A DNA stretch of 64,000 nucleotides from Dyadobacter beijingensis DSM 21582 (lineage in GTDB: Bacteria > Bacteroidota > Bacteroidia > Cytophagales > Spirosomataceae), in contig NZ_KB907789.1 of NCBI RefSeq assembly GCF_000382205.1, forward strand, positions 62,001-126,000. The letters are read 5' to 3'. Made by a program: the position numbers and the translations under genes. Below the pieces are notes generated by a model. It searched no databases. It was not told the DNA's origin and saw nothing but the letters and a program-made list of their open reading frames with translations. The first letter of the stretch is position 1, and every line of letters starts with the position of its first letter. Shown one piece after another: positions 9,402 through 19,494 of the stretch.

Positions 9402-12296
9402 TTACAACTGGATTCTGAAACCTGCCGTGATTGTGCGCGTGACCGGGTAGCCCGCCAAGGATTCGGGATCGCCGTAGGGCACCTTGTCCCATGAAAACAG
9501 GTTTGTCCCGTTCACAAAAAACCGGATGGTTTCCAGCCGCAGCTTATCCGAGACAGGAGTCGGCAGCGTGTAACCGATCTCCGCACTGCGCAGTTTCACA
9601 AAGCTGCCGTTACGCTGCCAAAACGAAGAGAACTGGTAGTTGTTCAGGTTATCCTTGGAAGATAATCGCGGATAGGTAGCCGACGAGGCCGTTTGCTCTG
9701 TCCAGCGTCCCTCAGCAATCGCAGCAACTTGCCCATTGGCCTGGAATGCGTGAAAGTAATTGCCACCCAGGTAAACCGTGTTACCGCTTACACCCTGAAA
9801 CACCAGGTCCAGATCGAAACCTTTGTAGCGAAGCCCGCCATGAAGCCCGGCGGTAAAATTGGGCAGGCCTGGCTTTCCGATCGCGACTCTGTCGTTACCG
9901 TCGATAATGCCGTCAGGCTTACCGTCGGCGCCGCCCACATCCTCATATTTGATGTCGCCCGCGCGGATCACTTCGGTGAGCACACCGGGCACACTCTTCG
10001 GATCAGCAAGGCGCTTTTCAATGTCCTGCTGGCTGTAAAAACCGATGGCTTTCAGACCCAGCGGCTGGCCGATCTGCCTGCCGGTCGCGTACAACTCCTT
10101 ATTGAACTGTAATGCCTCCGCATTAAATACGATCTTGTTTTTGAAGTAAGACACATTCCCTTCCAGAAAGTACCCGAGTGCGGCATCCTTCCTGCTGTTG
10201 AAGCGCAATGCAAGTTCAAAACCGGCCGAGCGGGTTTTACCCTGGTTGAGGTTCGGGGTGGGAATGCCGGTAAACTGCGGCATGGTAGCGTTGGAGGCTA
10301 CCAGAATGTCGTAGCGGTCCCTTTTGAAATAATCGAACGCAATATCCAACCGCTTGAAAATTGTTGCATCCATGCCCAGGTTCAGCATTTTCTCCTTCTC
10401 CCAGGTCAGGTTCGGGTTGGCGATATTGATTTCGGCATATCCTCCCGCACCATTGTTTCCCGTTCCGAAAAAGTAGCCCGCACCGCCGTAGGTCGGCATA
10501 TAAGCGTATCGTCCCGAAAGGCCGAGTCCGGCGATGAGGTCATTCCCGGTCAACCCATACGAGCCGCGGAGTTTCAGGAAGTCGATGGCTTTCACTTGCT
10601 TCATAAAACCTTCGTTTGAAGCGATCCAGCCCAATGAACCCGCCGGGAAAAACCCGTAGCGCTTGCCCTCAGGAAAGCTCTCGCTGCCCATATACGAGGC
10701 CGAGAAACCCGCGATGTACTTGTTGTTGTAAACGTAGGAAAGTCTTCCGGAAGCCGCATTGTGCTTATAGGGGTCGGTGGAGTTGGCCGAAGGCGTGCCC
10801 GGCTCGGCGCTCGATCCGAAGAGCGTGACGTTATCGGAGCTGAACAGCAACATACCAGACAGATCACTTTTTCCGAATGACCGCTTGTAGTCGAGCGAAC
10901 CCTGGAAAATGAGGTTGCGGTACTGGTCAAGTGTTATTTCACTGCCTACCAGGGAGGTCAGCTGGCCGATCGCCGGACCGTAAACCGTTTCGCCCGCATC
11001 GTTTTTTGAAATAGCAAAACGGGGATATTGCTTGCTTTTCTGCGAGCCCGATTCGAAGTAATTGTTGATGGAAACCGCGGCAGAAACGCTCAAACCCGGC
11101 GTGAGCATATCGAGCTGCTCGGTGAGTTTCAACGAAGAAAGGATCGTGCGCGAGTTGTTCTTGTAAAAACCCGTCGCAAGCATATTGCCTACCGGGTTGG
11201 CATACAATGAACTCCCGCCAAAACTGCCGTCGGGATTGTAAACAGGGAATGCATTGGGGGGCAACGAGGCCAGCAGGCTGAATGTGCCCCCGGTCGTGTA
11301 ATTATTCGGATTCATCGTCTGCTCCAAAGCCCCCGCGATCTTGAACTGCGCCGAAAGCCGGGTGGTCAGGTTGATATCCAGATTAGTGCGGAAATTGTAG
11401 CGGGAATATTTCGAGTTGGAACTCTCCTCGTTCTGATCACCGAATTTTTTGAACAACCCCTGACTGTTGAGCGCATTGAGCATCACATAATACCGCACAT
11501 AATTATCCCCTCCACTGAAATTGAGATTGTAGGAAGATGCCGGGGCGATTTTTCGCAAAACCTGGTCGTACCAGTTCACATTCGGATGAAAGTAAGGGTC
11601 GGCGCCTGTCCGGTATGCGTCCAGGTCGGCCTGGCTATACCTTTCTGCAAGCCCGTCGTTGCGCAATGCTTCATTAAAGAGCGAAGCGTATTGGTAAGAA
11701 TCCAGGAATTTGGGGAGATACTGCGCCTGGTTGAATCCTTGCTTGGTGGTAAAGGATACTTTCAAAGGGCCGCTCCGGCCTGCTTTGGTTGTGATCAGCA
11801 CCACGCCATTGGCCGCTCGGGCACCGTAGATCGCCGTCGCGGACGCATCTTTCAGGACCGAAACGGATTCAATCTCCTCCGGCATCAGCTGCATTAGCGC
11901 ATTGGAAGGGCCGCTACCGTTGCTGATAAAGCCGTCGATCACATACAGGGGCGCAGTAGCCGCTCCGCCGATCGTGTTGACCCCTCTCACAAAAAGTCCC
12001 GGCGTGGAAGCTCCCGGCTCAGACCCGCCCTGACTGACGGTCAGCCCGGGTAACCTGCCGTACAAGGTATTACCCAGGTTTAGGGTAAAATTCTTTTCCA
12101 GGCTCGTACCCTGCACCGTCGAGATGGCGCTGGTAATGTGTTGCGCGGGTTGTGTGCCGTAACCGATCTGAACGGCAGCAGATTCAGGATCAACGACCAC
12201 CGTATCGGCTTTTTCCGCACGTTGCGCGAGCAGCGGCAGGCATAGCACCTGCGGCACGAGCACCAGGCACGTTTTAAATATAAAAGCTATTTTCAT
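9402..12296 (-). CDS. SusC-like TonB-dependent outer-membrane transporter, short form
   Basis: I take the start at the ATG at 12294-12296 (964 residues), where a signal peptide begins (MKIAFIFK). The longer frame adds 11 residues. Unlike the other three SusC proteins of the window, it lacks the carboxypeptidase-regulatory-like domain. The mature protein begins almost directly with the plug (SAISTVQGTSLEKNF, LYVIDGF, VSVLKDASATAIYGARAANGVVLITTK) and continues into the barrel with the usual GITFFPAGSLGW-like and C-terminal beta-strand pattern. It imports oligosaccharides with its SusD partner using TonB energy. The short N-terminus also lacks the STN domain, so it should not signal to FecR. It is the third transporter-layer gene after the STN SusC and its SusD. 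Confidence 0.93.
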   Translation of the reverse strand: MKIAFIFKTCLVLVPQVLCLPLLAQRAEKADTVVVDPESAAVQIGYGTQPAQHITSAISTVQGTSLEKNFTLNLGNTLYGRLPGLTVSQGGSEPGASTPGLFVRGVNTIGGAATAPLYVIDGFISNGSGPSNALMQLMPEEIESVSVLKDASATAIYGARAANGVVLITTKAGRSGPLKVSFTTKQGFNQAQYLPKFLDSYQYASLFNEALRNDGLAERYSQADLDAYRTGADPYFHPNVNWYDQVLRKIAPASSYNLNFSGGDNYVRYYVMLNALNSQGLFKKFGDQNEESSNSKYSRYNFRTNLDINLTTRLSAQFKIAGALEQTMNPNNYTTGGTFSLLASLPPNAFPVYNPDGSFGGSSLYANPVGNMLATGFYKNNSRTILSSLKLTEQLDMLTPGLSVSAAVSINNYFESGSQKSKQYPRFAISKNDAGETVYGPAIGQLTSLVGSEITLDQYRNLIFQGSLDYKRSFGKSDLSGMLLFSSDNVTLFGSSAEPGTPSANSTDPYKHNAASGRLSYVYNNKYIAGFSASYMGSESFPEGKRYGFFPAGSLGWIASNEGFMKQVKAIDFLKLRGSYGLTGNDLIAGLGLSGRYAYMPTYGGAGYFFGTGNNGAGGYAEINIANPNLTWEKEKMLNLGMDATIFKRLDIAFDYFKRDRYDILVASNATMPQFTGIPTPNLNQGKTRSAGFELALRFNSRKDAALGYFLEGNVSYFKNKIVFNAEALQFNKELYATGRQIGQPLGLKAIGFYSQQDIEKRLADPKSVPGVLTEVIRAGDIKYEDVGGADGKPDGIIDGNDRVAIGKPGLPNFTAGLHGGLRYKGFDLDLVFQGVSGNTVYLGGNYFHAFQANGQVAAIAEGRWTEQTASSATYPRLSSKDNLNNYQFSSFWQRNGSFVKLRSAEIGYTLPTPVSDKLRLETIRFFVNGTNLFSWDKVPYGDPESLAGYPVTRTITAGFRIQL

Positions 12297-12338
12297 AAGT
12301 TGTTTGCTGTTTGTAGGGTAACTGATCATGCAGGTGGC

Positions 12339-14174
12339 TTACCAACCGGGATTCTGGGTGAGATTTCCTTTCATTACCTCAGCCTGCGGAAATGGATGCA
12401 GGTACATCTTTTTGTGAAAAGTGCGGGTTTCGAAAGTATAGGGCTTCCAGCCGAACTTGTAGTTGCCCGCTTCGCCCGACCGTGTGATCTGCAAACCCTG
12501 GAATGCGCCCGTCATCACCCCTTCCTGATCGGCGATCAGCCATCGTTTCACATCCCAAAAGCGGTGGTCGTCGTTCACCAGTTCCACTGCGATCTCGTTG
12601 CGTACGCGCTCTCGGAATTGCTCTTTGGTCAGCCCTGCCGGCAGGTCGGGCATGCCCGAGCGGTTTCGGATCGCATTGACCGCGGCATAGGCCTCCTTCA
12701 CCGGACCGGAGGCTTCGTTTAATGCCTCGGCATAATTCAGATACAGCTCATTAACTCTGAAAAGAACATCGTTCATCACGAAATTGCCGCTTGTCGCATT
12801 TCTGGGGATGTACTTGCGCAGCCAAATCCCTCCCTTGCAATTCACATAGTCCTTCCCGCCACTGTAAATCTGTGCGATCGGATCCCTTGCCGTATAGTAG
12901 CCATTGGTGTAGGACATCGTCTGCTTGAAGCGCGGATCCAGCTGGGCGTATTTGGCAATCAGATCCGTTCCTCCGGCTGCATCCCAGGACTGGGGCGTCC
13001 CATCTATCTTTTCATATTTTTTGATAAAATTCAATGGTACCGAGATCCCGCTCCAAAACGATCCAAAACACGACGGGTTCCAGAACGTCATCGGGGCATT
13101 GCCTATGTTGGTGATTCCCCCGGCAGCCGCAGCACCTCCCTGGTACATCAGGATCAGCTCTTTGTTATTGGTCGTTTCCCAGGAGGCCCGGTAGTTACCA
13201 AGCGGCCCCGGTGTTCCGTTATCCTGTTCGGCGGGGTTACGGTTGGCCACCTCGTCGATCAGCCCGTACCCATTGGCCAGCGCCAGGTCCAATGCTTGTT
13301 TGGCAGCGTCTGCGGCGAGTTTCCAGCGACCAGCATCGAAATTACCGTAGCAGATCAACTTGTTATCTGCTGCATTGCCCATCGCCACTACGGGTGTTGC
13401 TGTGTTAAACTGCGGGCTGGCTGCATACAGCAGTACTTCTGATTTCAATGCCAATGCAGCCACCGAAGTTACCCGACCGGTCTGGGATGCCGAATAGCTG
13501 CCCGGCAGATTTGGGAACGCATCCTCAATATCCTTCAAAATAAATGTAACACAGGCTTCAAAAGTAGACCTGGGCACCTCGATCTTTTCGCCGGGCTGAA
13601 AAACCTGGTCGACAATGGGCACACCGCCATATCGTTTGAGCATTTCCATGTAATTCAGCGCCCTGATCAACTTTACTTCCGCAACGATCTGCTTTTTGTA
13701 AGTCTCATCCGCATCGGGCACCTCATTGATCCGCTTGATTACCAGGTTGATCTGCCGCAATGCGATCCAGCGGATGAAATACCGGTAGTCTTCCAGGTTA
13801 ACAATGTTATTGGGCAACACCATTCCTTCATTCCATCGGTTCGAATGCACGAAAGAGGCTTCGGACGCGTCTCCTTCATCGCTGATGCTCGAACTCGGAT
13901 GAATGACGTCTGTCGAATTTACCTGGGAAAATGGCGTGTACGCATTGGGCTGCCCTGAAACCACTGTTTCACCTTGCAACCGGTAGCGGAAATTGGAATG
14001 CATGCCATATCTGTAAATCGTAGCCATGAAAATTTCAAGACTGGCCTTATCGCGAAATGCATTGTCTTCCGTCAAATCGACGCCGGGCGCCTTGTCGAGA
14101 AATTCATGTTGGCAGGACGCCGCACAAATGCAGCACGCTATGGCAAAAAGCAGATATATCTTTTTCATCATCAT
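12339..14174 (-). CDS. SusD/RagB family glycan-binding lipoprotein
   Basis: The start is placed at the ATG at 14172-14174, one base from the upstream SusC stop; two further in-frame ATGs follow at once, so the exact start is uncertain by two codons. The protein is about 611 residues. A lipobox (AASC) precedes QHEFLDKAPGVDLTEDNAF. SusD marks are LIRALNYMEMLKRYGGVPIVDQVF and, near the end, RVRNEIAVELVNDDHRFWDVKRW. It pairs with the STN-type SusC immediately upstream. The tight spacing suggests translational coupling, as usual for SusC/SusD complexes. It appears intact. Confidence 0.95.
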   Translation of the reverse strand: MMMKKIYLLFAIACCICAASCQHEFLDKAPGVDLTEDNAFRDKASLEIFMATIYRYGMHSNFRYRLQGETVVSGQPNAYTPFSQVNSTDVIHPSSSISDEGDASEASFVHSNRWNEGMVLPNNIVNLEDYRYFIRWIALRQINLVIKRINEVPDADETYKKQIVAEVKLIRALNYMEMLKRYGGVPIVDQVFQPGEKIEVPRSTFEACVTFILKDIEDAFPNLPGSYSASQTGRVTSVAALALKSEVLLYAASPQFNTATPVVAMGNAADNKLICYGNFDAGRWKLAADAAKQALDLALANGYGLIDEVANRNPAEQDNGTPGPLGNYRASWETTNNKELILMYQGGAAAAGGITNIGNAPMTFWNPSCFGSFWSGISVPLNFIKKYEKIDGTPQSWDAAGGTDLIAKYAQLDPRFKQTMSYTNGYYTARDPIAQIYSGGKDYVNCKGGIWLRKYIPRNATSGNFVMNDVLFRVNELYLNYAEALNEASGPVKEAYAAVNAIRNRSGMPDLPAGLTKEQFRERVRNEIAVELVNDDHRFWDVKRWLIADQEGVMTGAFQGLQITRSGEAGNYKFGWKPYTFETRTFHKKMYLHPFPQAEVMKGNLTQNPGW

Positions 14175-14175
14175 G

Positions 14176-17100
14176 TCAGAAATTGAGGTTAAGGCCCGCA
14201 TTGATCGTCCTGACCAATGGGTAGGGTTCCGTGTTGGTGTCGCCTGTGGCGGTATTTTCCGGGTCGATGCCCTGGTACATTTTCTTCCAGGTTAATAGGT
14301 TGTTCGCATTGACGTAGATCCGGCAGGAACTGATGCCCAGCTTTCTCAGAATGCCCTCTTCAAACCGGTAGCCGATTTCAGCATTTTTCAGGCGCATGTA
14401 ACTCGCATCGGCCAACCAGTAGGACGAACCAACTTCGTTCGGGTTGGCATTCACAGAAAACCGGGGGAATTTGATGGGTAACCCGGCTGCATAGCGCTCG
14501 GCGGTCCAGCTTTCGTTCATATAGCTGGCCGATCCCTCAGGCGGCGCCTGGCCGTAGCCCGTACCGCGTTGAAAACGCGTGTAATAATGCGAGACATTAC
14601 CTACGCCCTGGAAAAGCACCGATACGTCAAAACCCTTGTAATTCAATCCGAATGATGCACCGAAAGTCTTTTCAGGAAGGTTTGAGAATCCGATAGGCAC
14701 TGCGTCGAAATCGTTGATCACACCATCCCCATTGTAATCTTTGTAGCGGATATCCCCTGGCTGTATTTTGTTGTTGGAATACGAGTATACCGGTCGGGAT
14801 GGGTCATTAACCTCGTCCCAGGTATTGTAAAGCCCCTGGGCGATCAGACCGAAGTTCTGCCCCAGCCGCTGGCCCGTGCGGTTCTGGTAAGCATAGGCAT
14901 TGGGTACTTCATCGCGGAAAAGCACCTTGTTGCGTGCAAAGCTGTAATTGGCCCCCACCCGGTAACCTAACTGACCGATATTGCCGGAATACGAGATATC
15001 TGCTTCGAAACCCTTGTTCTGCATTTTCCCAAGATTGCTTGCGGGCTGCGACAATCCGGATATGGATGATATCGACTGACGGGCGGCGAGAATGTCGCTC
15101 CGCTCTTCACTGAAAAGATCAGCCGTGAATTTGATCCTGTCTTTCCAGAAGAAAGCCTCGATACCGATGTTCTGCTTCACGGCACGCTCCCAGGTTACAT
15201 CCGGATTGCCGGTCGCATCCTCGCGGATGCCCGTGTAGCCGGTATAGGTTGAACCCACATTTCCAAAATAGTAAATATTCTGAACACTGGAATAGCTTGT
15301 GGGACGGTAGAGAAAGCGGGTACCACCGATATTGTCATTCCCTACCTCGCCATAGGAACCCCTGATTTTCAGAAAAGTCACCACCTCGTTCTTCGGGAAG
15401 AACGACTCCTGGCTCGCTACCCATCCCAGCGAATAGGCCGGAAAAAAGCCGAATCGCTTTCCGGGCGCAAAGTTCTCGGTGCCGTTGTAGCCCACGTTCA
15501 CTTCGGCCAGATACCTGCCTCCGTAGTCGTAAGTTATCCGGCCGACAAAGCTCTGATAGCCTTTGGGGACAAGAAATGCCAATGTCGGATCGAAGGTCTT
15601 TTGCTGATTGTAAAGCGCCAGCGCAGTAATGCTATGCTTTCCGAAGCTCTTCTTATAATCTATACCAAATTCAGCCGTGATTCTACGATTGTAACGTCCG
15701 GTTTGCGAAAAACCGAATTGCGCATCGGTCGTCGATGGTACATAGTTGATCGTACCGTCGGGCAGGCGTGTGGCCAGGTATGTAATGAGTGTCTTGGTAT
15801 TGGTGATCTGTTGGTCGTTGTAGGTCTGGACCGCCACATTACCATGCGTTGATAGCCCATCCAGCAGAAAACCGAGATCGTAGTCAAGTCGGAAATTCCC
15901 GTTCAGGTAGTTTCGGTAAGACCGTTTCAAACCTCCTGCCGCGTTCGGATACAATAGCGAAACATATGGATTATTGCGAGAGCCAGTGAAAATATTGACC
16001 ACCTTCCCGTCAACGATGCCCGGCGTCTCCAGTGGACTGGCCCGAAATACGTCACCTACCACTCGTTCAGTATTGGTACCGTTATTACCGCTGCGCGTTT
16101 CGGTCTGCGAGGAAAGGTCCAGCGACATTTTCAGCCGTTTAGTCAGGTCAAAATTGAAATTGGAGCGGATATTATATCTTCTGAAAACGGATTGAGGGGA
16201 GAACGCATCTGTAATTCCTTTGGTGTCCTTGAATAAACCTTCCTGATTAAAAAGTCCCGCAGAGACGAAATAGCGAACCTTTTGGGTCCCCCCACTGATA
16301 CTTACATTGTGCTGGGATTGCAGGGAAGTCTTCTTAAACATGACATCCGGCCAGTTGACATTCGGGTGAAACACGGGGTCCTGGCCATTGCGGTAAAGTT
16401 CGATATCCTCGGAAGTATACTTAGGTGTATATACGTTACCCGTTACATACGAGTCCGCTTGCAAAGCCTCGTTGAAATGCGTGGCGTAATCCGCACTGTT
16501 CATCATCTCCCGCATACCGGTAAATGAGTTGAAACCCTGGTTGAAGGTATAGCTGATTTTTGGTGGTCCGACCTTTCCCCTTTTAGTCGTAATGATCAGC
16601 ACACCATTTGCGCCACGGATACCATAAACAGCTGTCGAGGAAGCATCTTTTAGAATTGTTACTGATTCGATCTCGTTAGGATCAATGTTATTGTAGTTGT
16701 CGACCTGTATACCGTCCACGAGCGTCAGCGGGTCTGTATTGCCCGAAAACGTTCCCACGCCGCGGATGCGGATTTTGGAACCGTCGTTTCCGGGCTCACC
16801 GCCAGATTGCGTAGCGAAAAGCCCGGGCATGCGACCAACAAGCGAGTTACTGATATTAGCCACCGGTGATTGGACCAAGTCTTTGGTTCCGATTGTGGCG
16901 ATAGCCCCGGTTGCATTGATCTTTTTCTGTGTACCAAATCCCACCACGATCACTTCGTCGAGCGACTTGTTGTCGGACACCATTGTAATTTTGATTTCAG
17001 ACAGGTCCTTCAAAGCTACCTCCTGCTTTTCGTAACCTACAAAGCTGAAAATCAACACCGAACCCTCAACGGGCACCTGGATCGAAAACTTTCCGTCCAC

Positions 17101-17670
17101 ATCGGTGGTCGTTCCTTTCTGGGTTCCTTTCAACACGATATTCACCCCGGGCAGGCCTTCCCCGGTAATCTGGTCGGTCACCTTGCCGCGAACCGTCTCT
17201 TCCGTTAGTACACGCGGACTGGCTACCGGGCTCTGCGAGGTCGCCGGGCGCGGCAGCATCATCAGATTGCTGTTTTCACGAAAAGCCGATTTGCTATCAG
17301 AAACCTCTTCCGCGTTACTTCTCGGGTTTTTACTGCGCAGGATGGTGTAGCCTCCCCCTTTCAGTTTTTTGTATTTTAAATTCAGCGGCGGCAGGATGCG
17401 TTTAAGAATGTTCTCGACATCGCCATGCTCGTCGATGGGGAATGGCAAATTCTTACCTTCGATCAGCTCCCTTTGATAAACGAAATTTACGTTATGAATG
17501 GATTCAAGCTTATTCAGGAAAACGATCACGCTATTGGCGCCTTCCTCGTCCTGAACCGGCACGTCATACTCGAACACTGCCGCGATCGCCTGCCGGGGCG
17601 GCGCCCCGGCCAAATCCCCGATGCCAAGGGATAGTATGGATATAGAGAAGCACTGGAAAAGTCTTTTCAT
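14176..17670 (-). CDS. SusC-like TonB-dependent transporter with STN signalling domain
   Basis: I place the start at the ATG at 17668-17670 (about 1164 residues, signal peptide MKRLFQCFSISILSLG). Residues about 50-115 form a secretin/TonB N-terminal (STN) domain (VNFVYQRELIEGKNLPF, then ILPPLNLKYKKL). This is followed by a carboxypeptidase-like beta-sandwich (VRGKVTDQITGEGLPGVNIV), a TonB-box region (DEVIVVGFGTQKK), the plug and the barrel. The STN domain is the part that contacts an anti-sigma factor in the periplasm when ligand binds, so this transporter should switch on the locus through the FecR protein encoded upstream. It is the first transport gene after the regulators and pairs with the SusD downstream. 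Confidence 0.95.
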   Translation of the reverse strand: MKRLFQCFSISILSLGIGDLAGAPPRQAIAAVFEYDVPVQDEEGANSVIVFLNKLESIHNVNFVYQRELIEGKNLPFPIDEHGDVENILKRILPPLNLKYKKLKGGGYTILRSKNPRSNAEEVSDSKSAFRENSNLMMLPRPATSQSPVASPRVLTEETVRGKVTDQITGEGLPGVNIVLKGTQKGTTTDVDGKFSIQVPVEGSVLIFSFVGYEKQEVALKDLSEIKITMVSDNKSLDEVIVVGFGTQKKINATGAIATIGTKDLVQSPVANISNSLVGRMPGLFATQSGGEPGNDGSKIRIRGVGTFSGNTDPLTLVDGIQVDNYNNIDPNEIESVTILKDASSTAVYGIRGANGVLIITTKRGKVGPPKISYTFNQGFNSFTGMREMMNSADYATHFNEALQADSYVTGNVYTPKYTSEDIELYRNGQDPVFHPNVNWPDVMFKKTSLQSQHNVSISGGTQKVRYFVSAGLFNQEGLFKDTKGITDAFSPQSVFRRYNIRSNFNFDLTKRLKMSLDLSSQTETRSGNNGTNTERVVGDVFRASPLETPGIVDGKVVNIFTGSRNNPYVSLLYPNAAGGLKRSYRNYLNGNFRLDYDLGFLLDGLSTHGNVAVQTYNDQQITNTKTLITYLATRLPDGTINYVPSTTDAQFGFSQTGRYNRRITAEFGIDYKKSFGKHSITALALYNQQKTFDPTLAFLVPKGYQSFVGRITYDYGGRYLAEVNVGYNGTENFAPGKRFGFFPAYSLGWVASQESFFPKNEVVTFLKIRGSYGEVGNDNIGGTRFLYRPTSYSSVQNIYYFGNVGSTYTGYTGIREDATGNPDVTWERAVKQNIGIEAFFWKDRIKFTADLFSEERSDILAARQSISSISGLSQPASNLGKMQNKGFEADISYSGNIGQLGYRVGANYSFARNKVLFRDEVPNAYAYQNRTGQRLGQNFGLIAQGLYNTWDEVNDPSRPVYSYSNNKIQPGDIRYKDYNGDGVINDFDAVPIGFSNLPEKTFGASFGLNYKGFDVSVLFQGVGNVSHYYTRFQRGTGYGQAPPEGSASYMNESWTAERYAAGLPIKFPRFSVNANPNEVGSSYWLADASYMRLKNAEIGYRFEEGILRKLGISSCRIYVNANNLLTWKKMYQGIDPENTATGDTNTEPYPLVRTINAGLNLNF

Positions 17671-17786
17671 AGTCAAAAACAATGATTGGGTGATTTTGTA
17701 TCGCATGCAACTGTCAAACAGGCGACCCTCCCGCTTTTCCCGCTTTTTCTATGACTTTTTTCTGATTTATTTTAATTTAAATCCTT

Positions 17787-18635
17787 TCACCTGAAAACGT
17801 AGTCTTTTCCGCGCTTTTCTATTTCCAGGTCAAGAATAGTCGCCAGGTTGGTAATGAAATCGTCGGTCGATTGCAGGCTCAGTTTTCCATCCAGCTTTTT
17901 GCTCAGAAAGTTCGTATCGGCGAACGTCACACTTATTCCGTAGTTGTCCAGCAGCATCTGTGTGATCTCCACTACCGGCTTACCGTCGAGTACGACCATC
18001 GATTCTTTCCAGGAATCGTACAGCTCCGGCCTCACCGACTGCAGCCGAATGGGCTCTTTGCGTTCGGTGACGGTTGCCATATCTCCGGGTTTCATCACGA
18101 CAGCCGGTGCATTTGCCGCATGTAGTTTTACCTTGCCTTCGTGCAAGACCACTTTCGTGTTTTGCCTTCGGGCCATGACATTGAACTCGGTGCCGAGTAC
18201 TTCCACCTGCGCTTCGGGCGTGTGTACGATGAACTTCGCACCGTTACGTTTGGCGATGTCGAAATAGGCTTCTCCTTCCAGCCACACCTCCCGCACGGCG
18301 CTTTCGGCCAGGTTGTTCGCTACCCGAATGTCTGAATTGGCATTCAGGGTCACCACAGATCCGTCTTCCAGCGTAATCTTGCGGATCTGGCCATATGCGG
18401 TATGAAAATGCGCTGGGCTCATCGCCCACCAGGCTATTGATGCCGATACTACCAGCAACGACAACGAGGCGGCGATCGCGTAATAGGGCCGGTTCCACCA
18501 GGATTTCGTGGGTGTGCTTTCCCGGATATCGTTCCAGATCCGCCCTCTGAGCCGGGCCAGATCCGCCTGCGAGGGTGAGGTTTCTTTGAAGTGAATGCCT
18601 TTGATGTAATCCTGTGGTTGATCCTGCTCTTCCAT
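17787..18635 (-). CDS. FecR-family anti-sigma factor
   Basis: This 282-residue membrane protein has a cytoplasmic N-terminus, one transmembrane helix at about 50-72 (YYAIAASLSLLVVSASIAWW), a periplasmic FecR domain (ITLEDGSVVTLNANSDI, VWLEGEAYFDIAK, VEVLGTEFNVMAR) and a C-terminal DUF4974 region (ITQMLLDNYGISVTFAD). The family holds an ECF sigma factor inactive until the STN domain of a SusC transporter signals substrate. The cognate sigma factor is encoded 95 bp upstream and the STN SusC 116 bp downstream, a standard three-gene switch. Confidence 0.95.
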   Translation of the reverse strand: MEEQDQPQDYIKGIHFKETSPSQADLARLRGRIWNDIRESTPTKSWWNRPYYAIAASLSLLVVSASIAWWAMSPAHFHTAYGQIRKITLEDGSVVTLNANSDIRVANNLAESAVREVWLEGEAYFDIAKRNGAKFIVHTPEAQVEVLGTEFNVMARRQNTKVVLHEGKVKLHAANAPAVVMKPGDMATVTERKEPIRLQSVRPELYDSWKESMVVLDGKPVVEITQMLLDNYGISVTFADTNFLSKKLDGKLSLQSTDDFITNLATILDLEIEKRGKDYVFR

Positions 18636-18730
18636 ATCCTGGTTTTAGTTTTCAAATACGTGTAAATCAGTTACCTGAGTGTGAAACGTATCTGTCTGTC
18701 ATTTTTCCTATTCAAAACAAAAATTTCGTG

Positions 18731-19360
18731 TCAGCTCGTCAGAAGACTGATCAGCACGGCGACAGTAACAACGATGGATATTCCTTCACGGGCCAGGCGC
18801 TGTGCAACAAAAGAGCGCAGCGTGGAGAGCGCCGTATTTACTGTGTTATAAACGGTGCTCATGGCGATGTTCATCACATCACCCGCCTCGGCATAGCTAA
18901 GCCCTTTCATGTATACCAGGTAGAGAATTTCGCGCTGACGCTTCGGCAACCGGTTTAATTCGGCAATAATTATTTGCTTCTGACGATCGAGCGTTTGCTC
19001 TTCCACGAGCTCGGTTTCATAGGATTCGACCAAAAATTCAGCCCCTTCAAAAATGTAATCGTCCGAATCGAACTTGTTCAACCTGGCAAGCGAGTCGGTA
19101 AGCCGGCGCCGGAGCGAGCGATACAGGTAGTATAGAATGTTGTCTGTTGGCCCGATCCGTTGACGGGTATTGTAAATGTGCACGAAAAGCTCGTGCAGGC
19201 AGTCTTCGACAAGTTGTTTATTGCGCACCAGATTGTACCCGTAACGGTACAGGTCAGCCGAAAACAATTCGTAAATACGAGAAAATGCGTCGGGATTACC
19301 GGCACGAAATTCGTCCCACAAAGATTGGTTCTCTTGTGAAGTCAGTCTGTCACGGATCAT
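18731..19360 (-). CDS. ECF-type RNA polymerase sigma-70 factor
   Basis: This 209-residue sigma factor has region 2 (residues about 25-95: VEDCLHELFVHIYN, LYYLYRSLRRR) and region 4 with a helix-turn-helix (about 138-185: LPKRQREILYLVYMKGLSYAEAG, then STVYNTVNTALSTLR). It should direct RNA polymerase to the promoters of this locus after release by FecR. An oddity is a strongly hydrophobic C-terminal tail (GISIVVTVAVLISLLTS), which could be a membrane-touching segment. Such tails occur in some Bacteroidota sigma factors but are not universal. It heads the minus-strand locus. Confidence 0.93.
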   Translation of the reverse strand: MIRDRLTSQENQSLWDEFRAGNPDAFSRIYELFSADLYRYGYNLVRNKQLVEDCLHELFVHIYNTRQRIGPTDNILYYLYRSLRRRLTDSLARLNKFDSDDYIFEGAEFLVESYETELVEEQTLDRQKQIIIAELNRLPKRQREILYLVYMKGLSYAEAGDVMNIAMSTVYNTVNTALSTLRSFVAQRLAREGISIVVTVAVLISLLTS

Positions 19361-19494
19361 TGGGCGAAATGATTAGCCTTGGTAATTGACTCGTACTACT
19401 TTTATTTAGGAATATTTTACTAAGACTGGGTATTCAATCTTTTACCCTTAGCACTTTAAAATAATACTTGTCAATTTTACAGTTAAGGTCTAAA

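Noticed and set aside
9402..12296. The short SusC as a deletion product
   Set aside because: A normal signal peptide leads cleanly into the plug, and SusC proteins without the carboxypeptidase-like domain are a known natural form.
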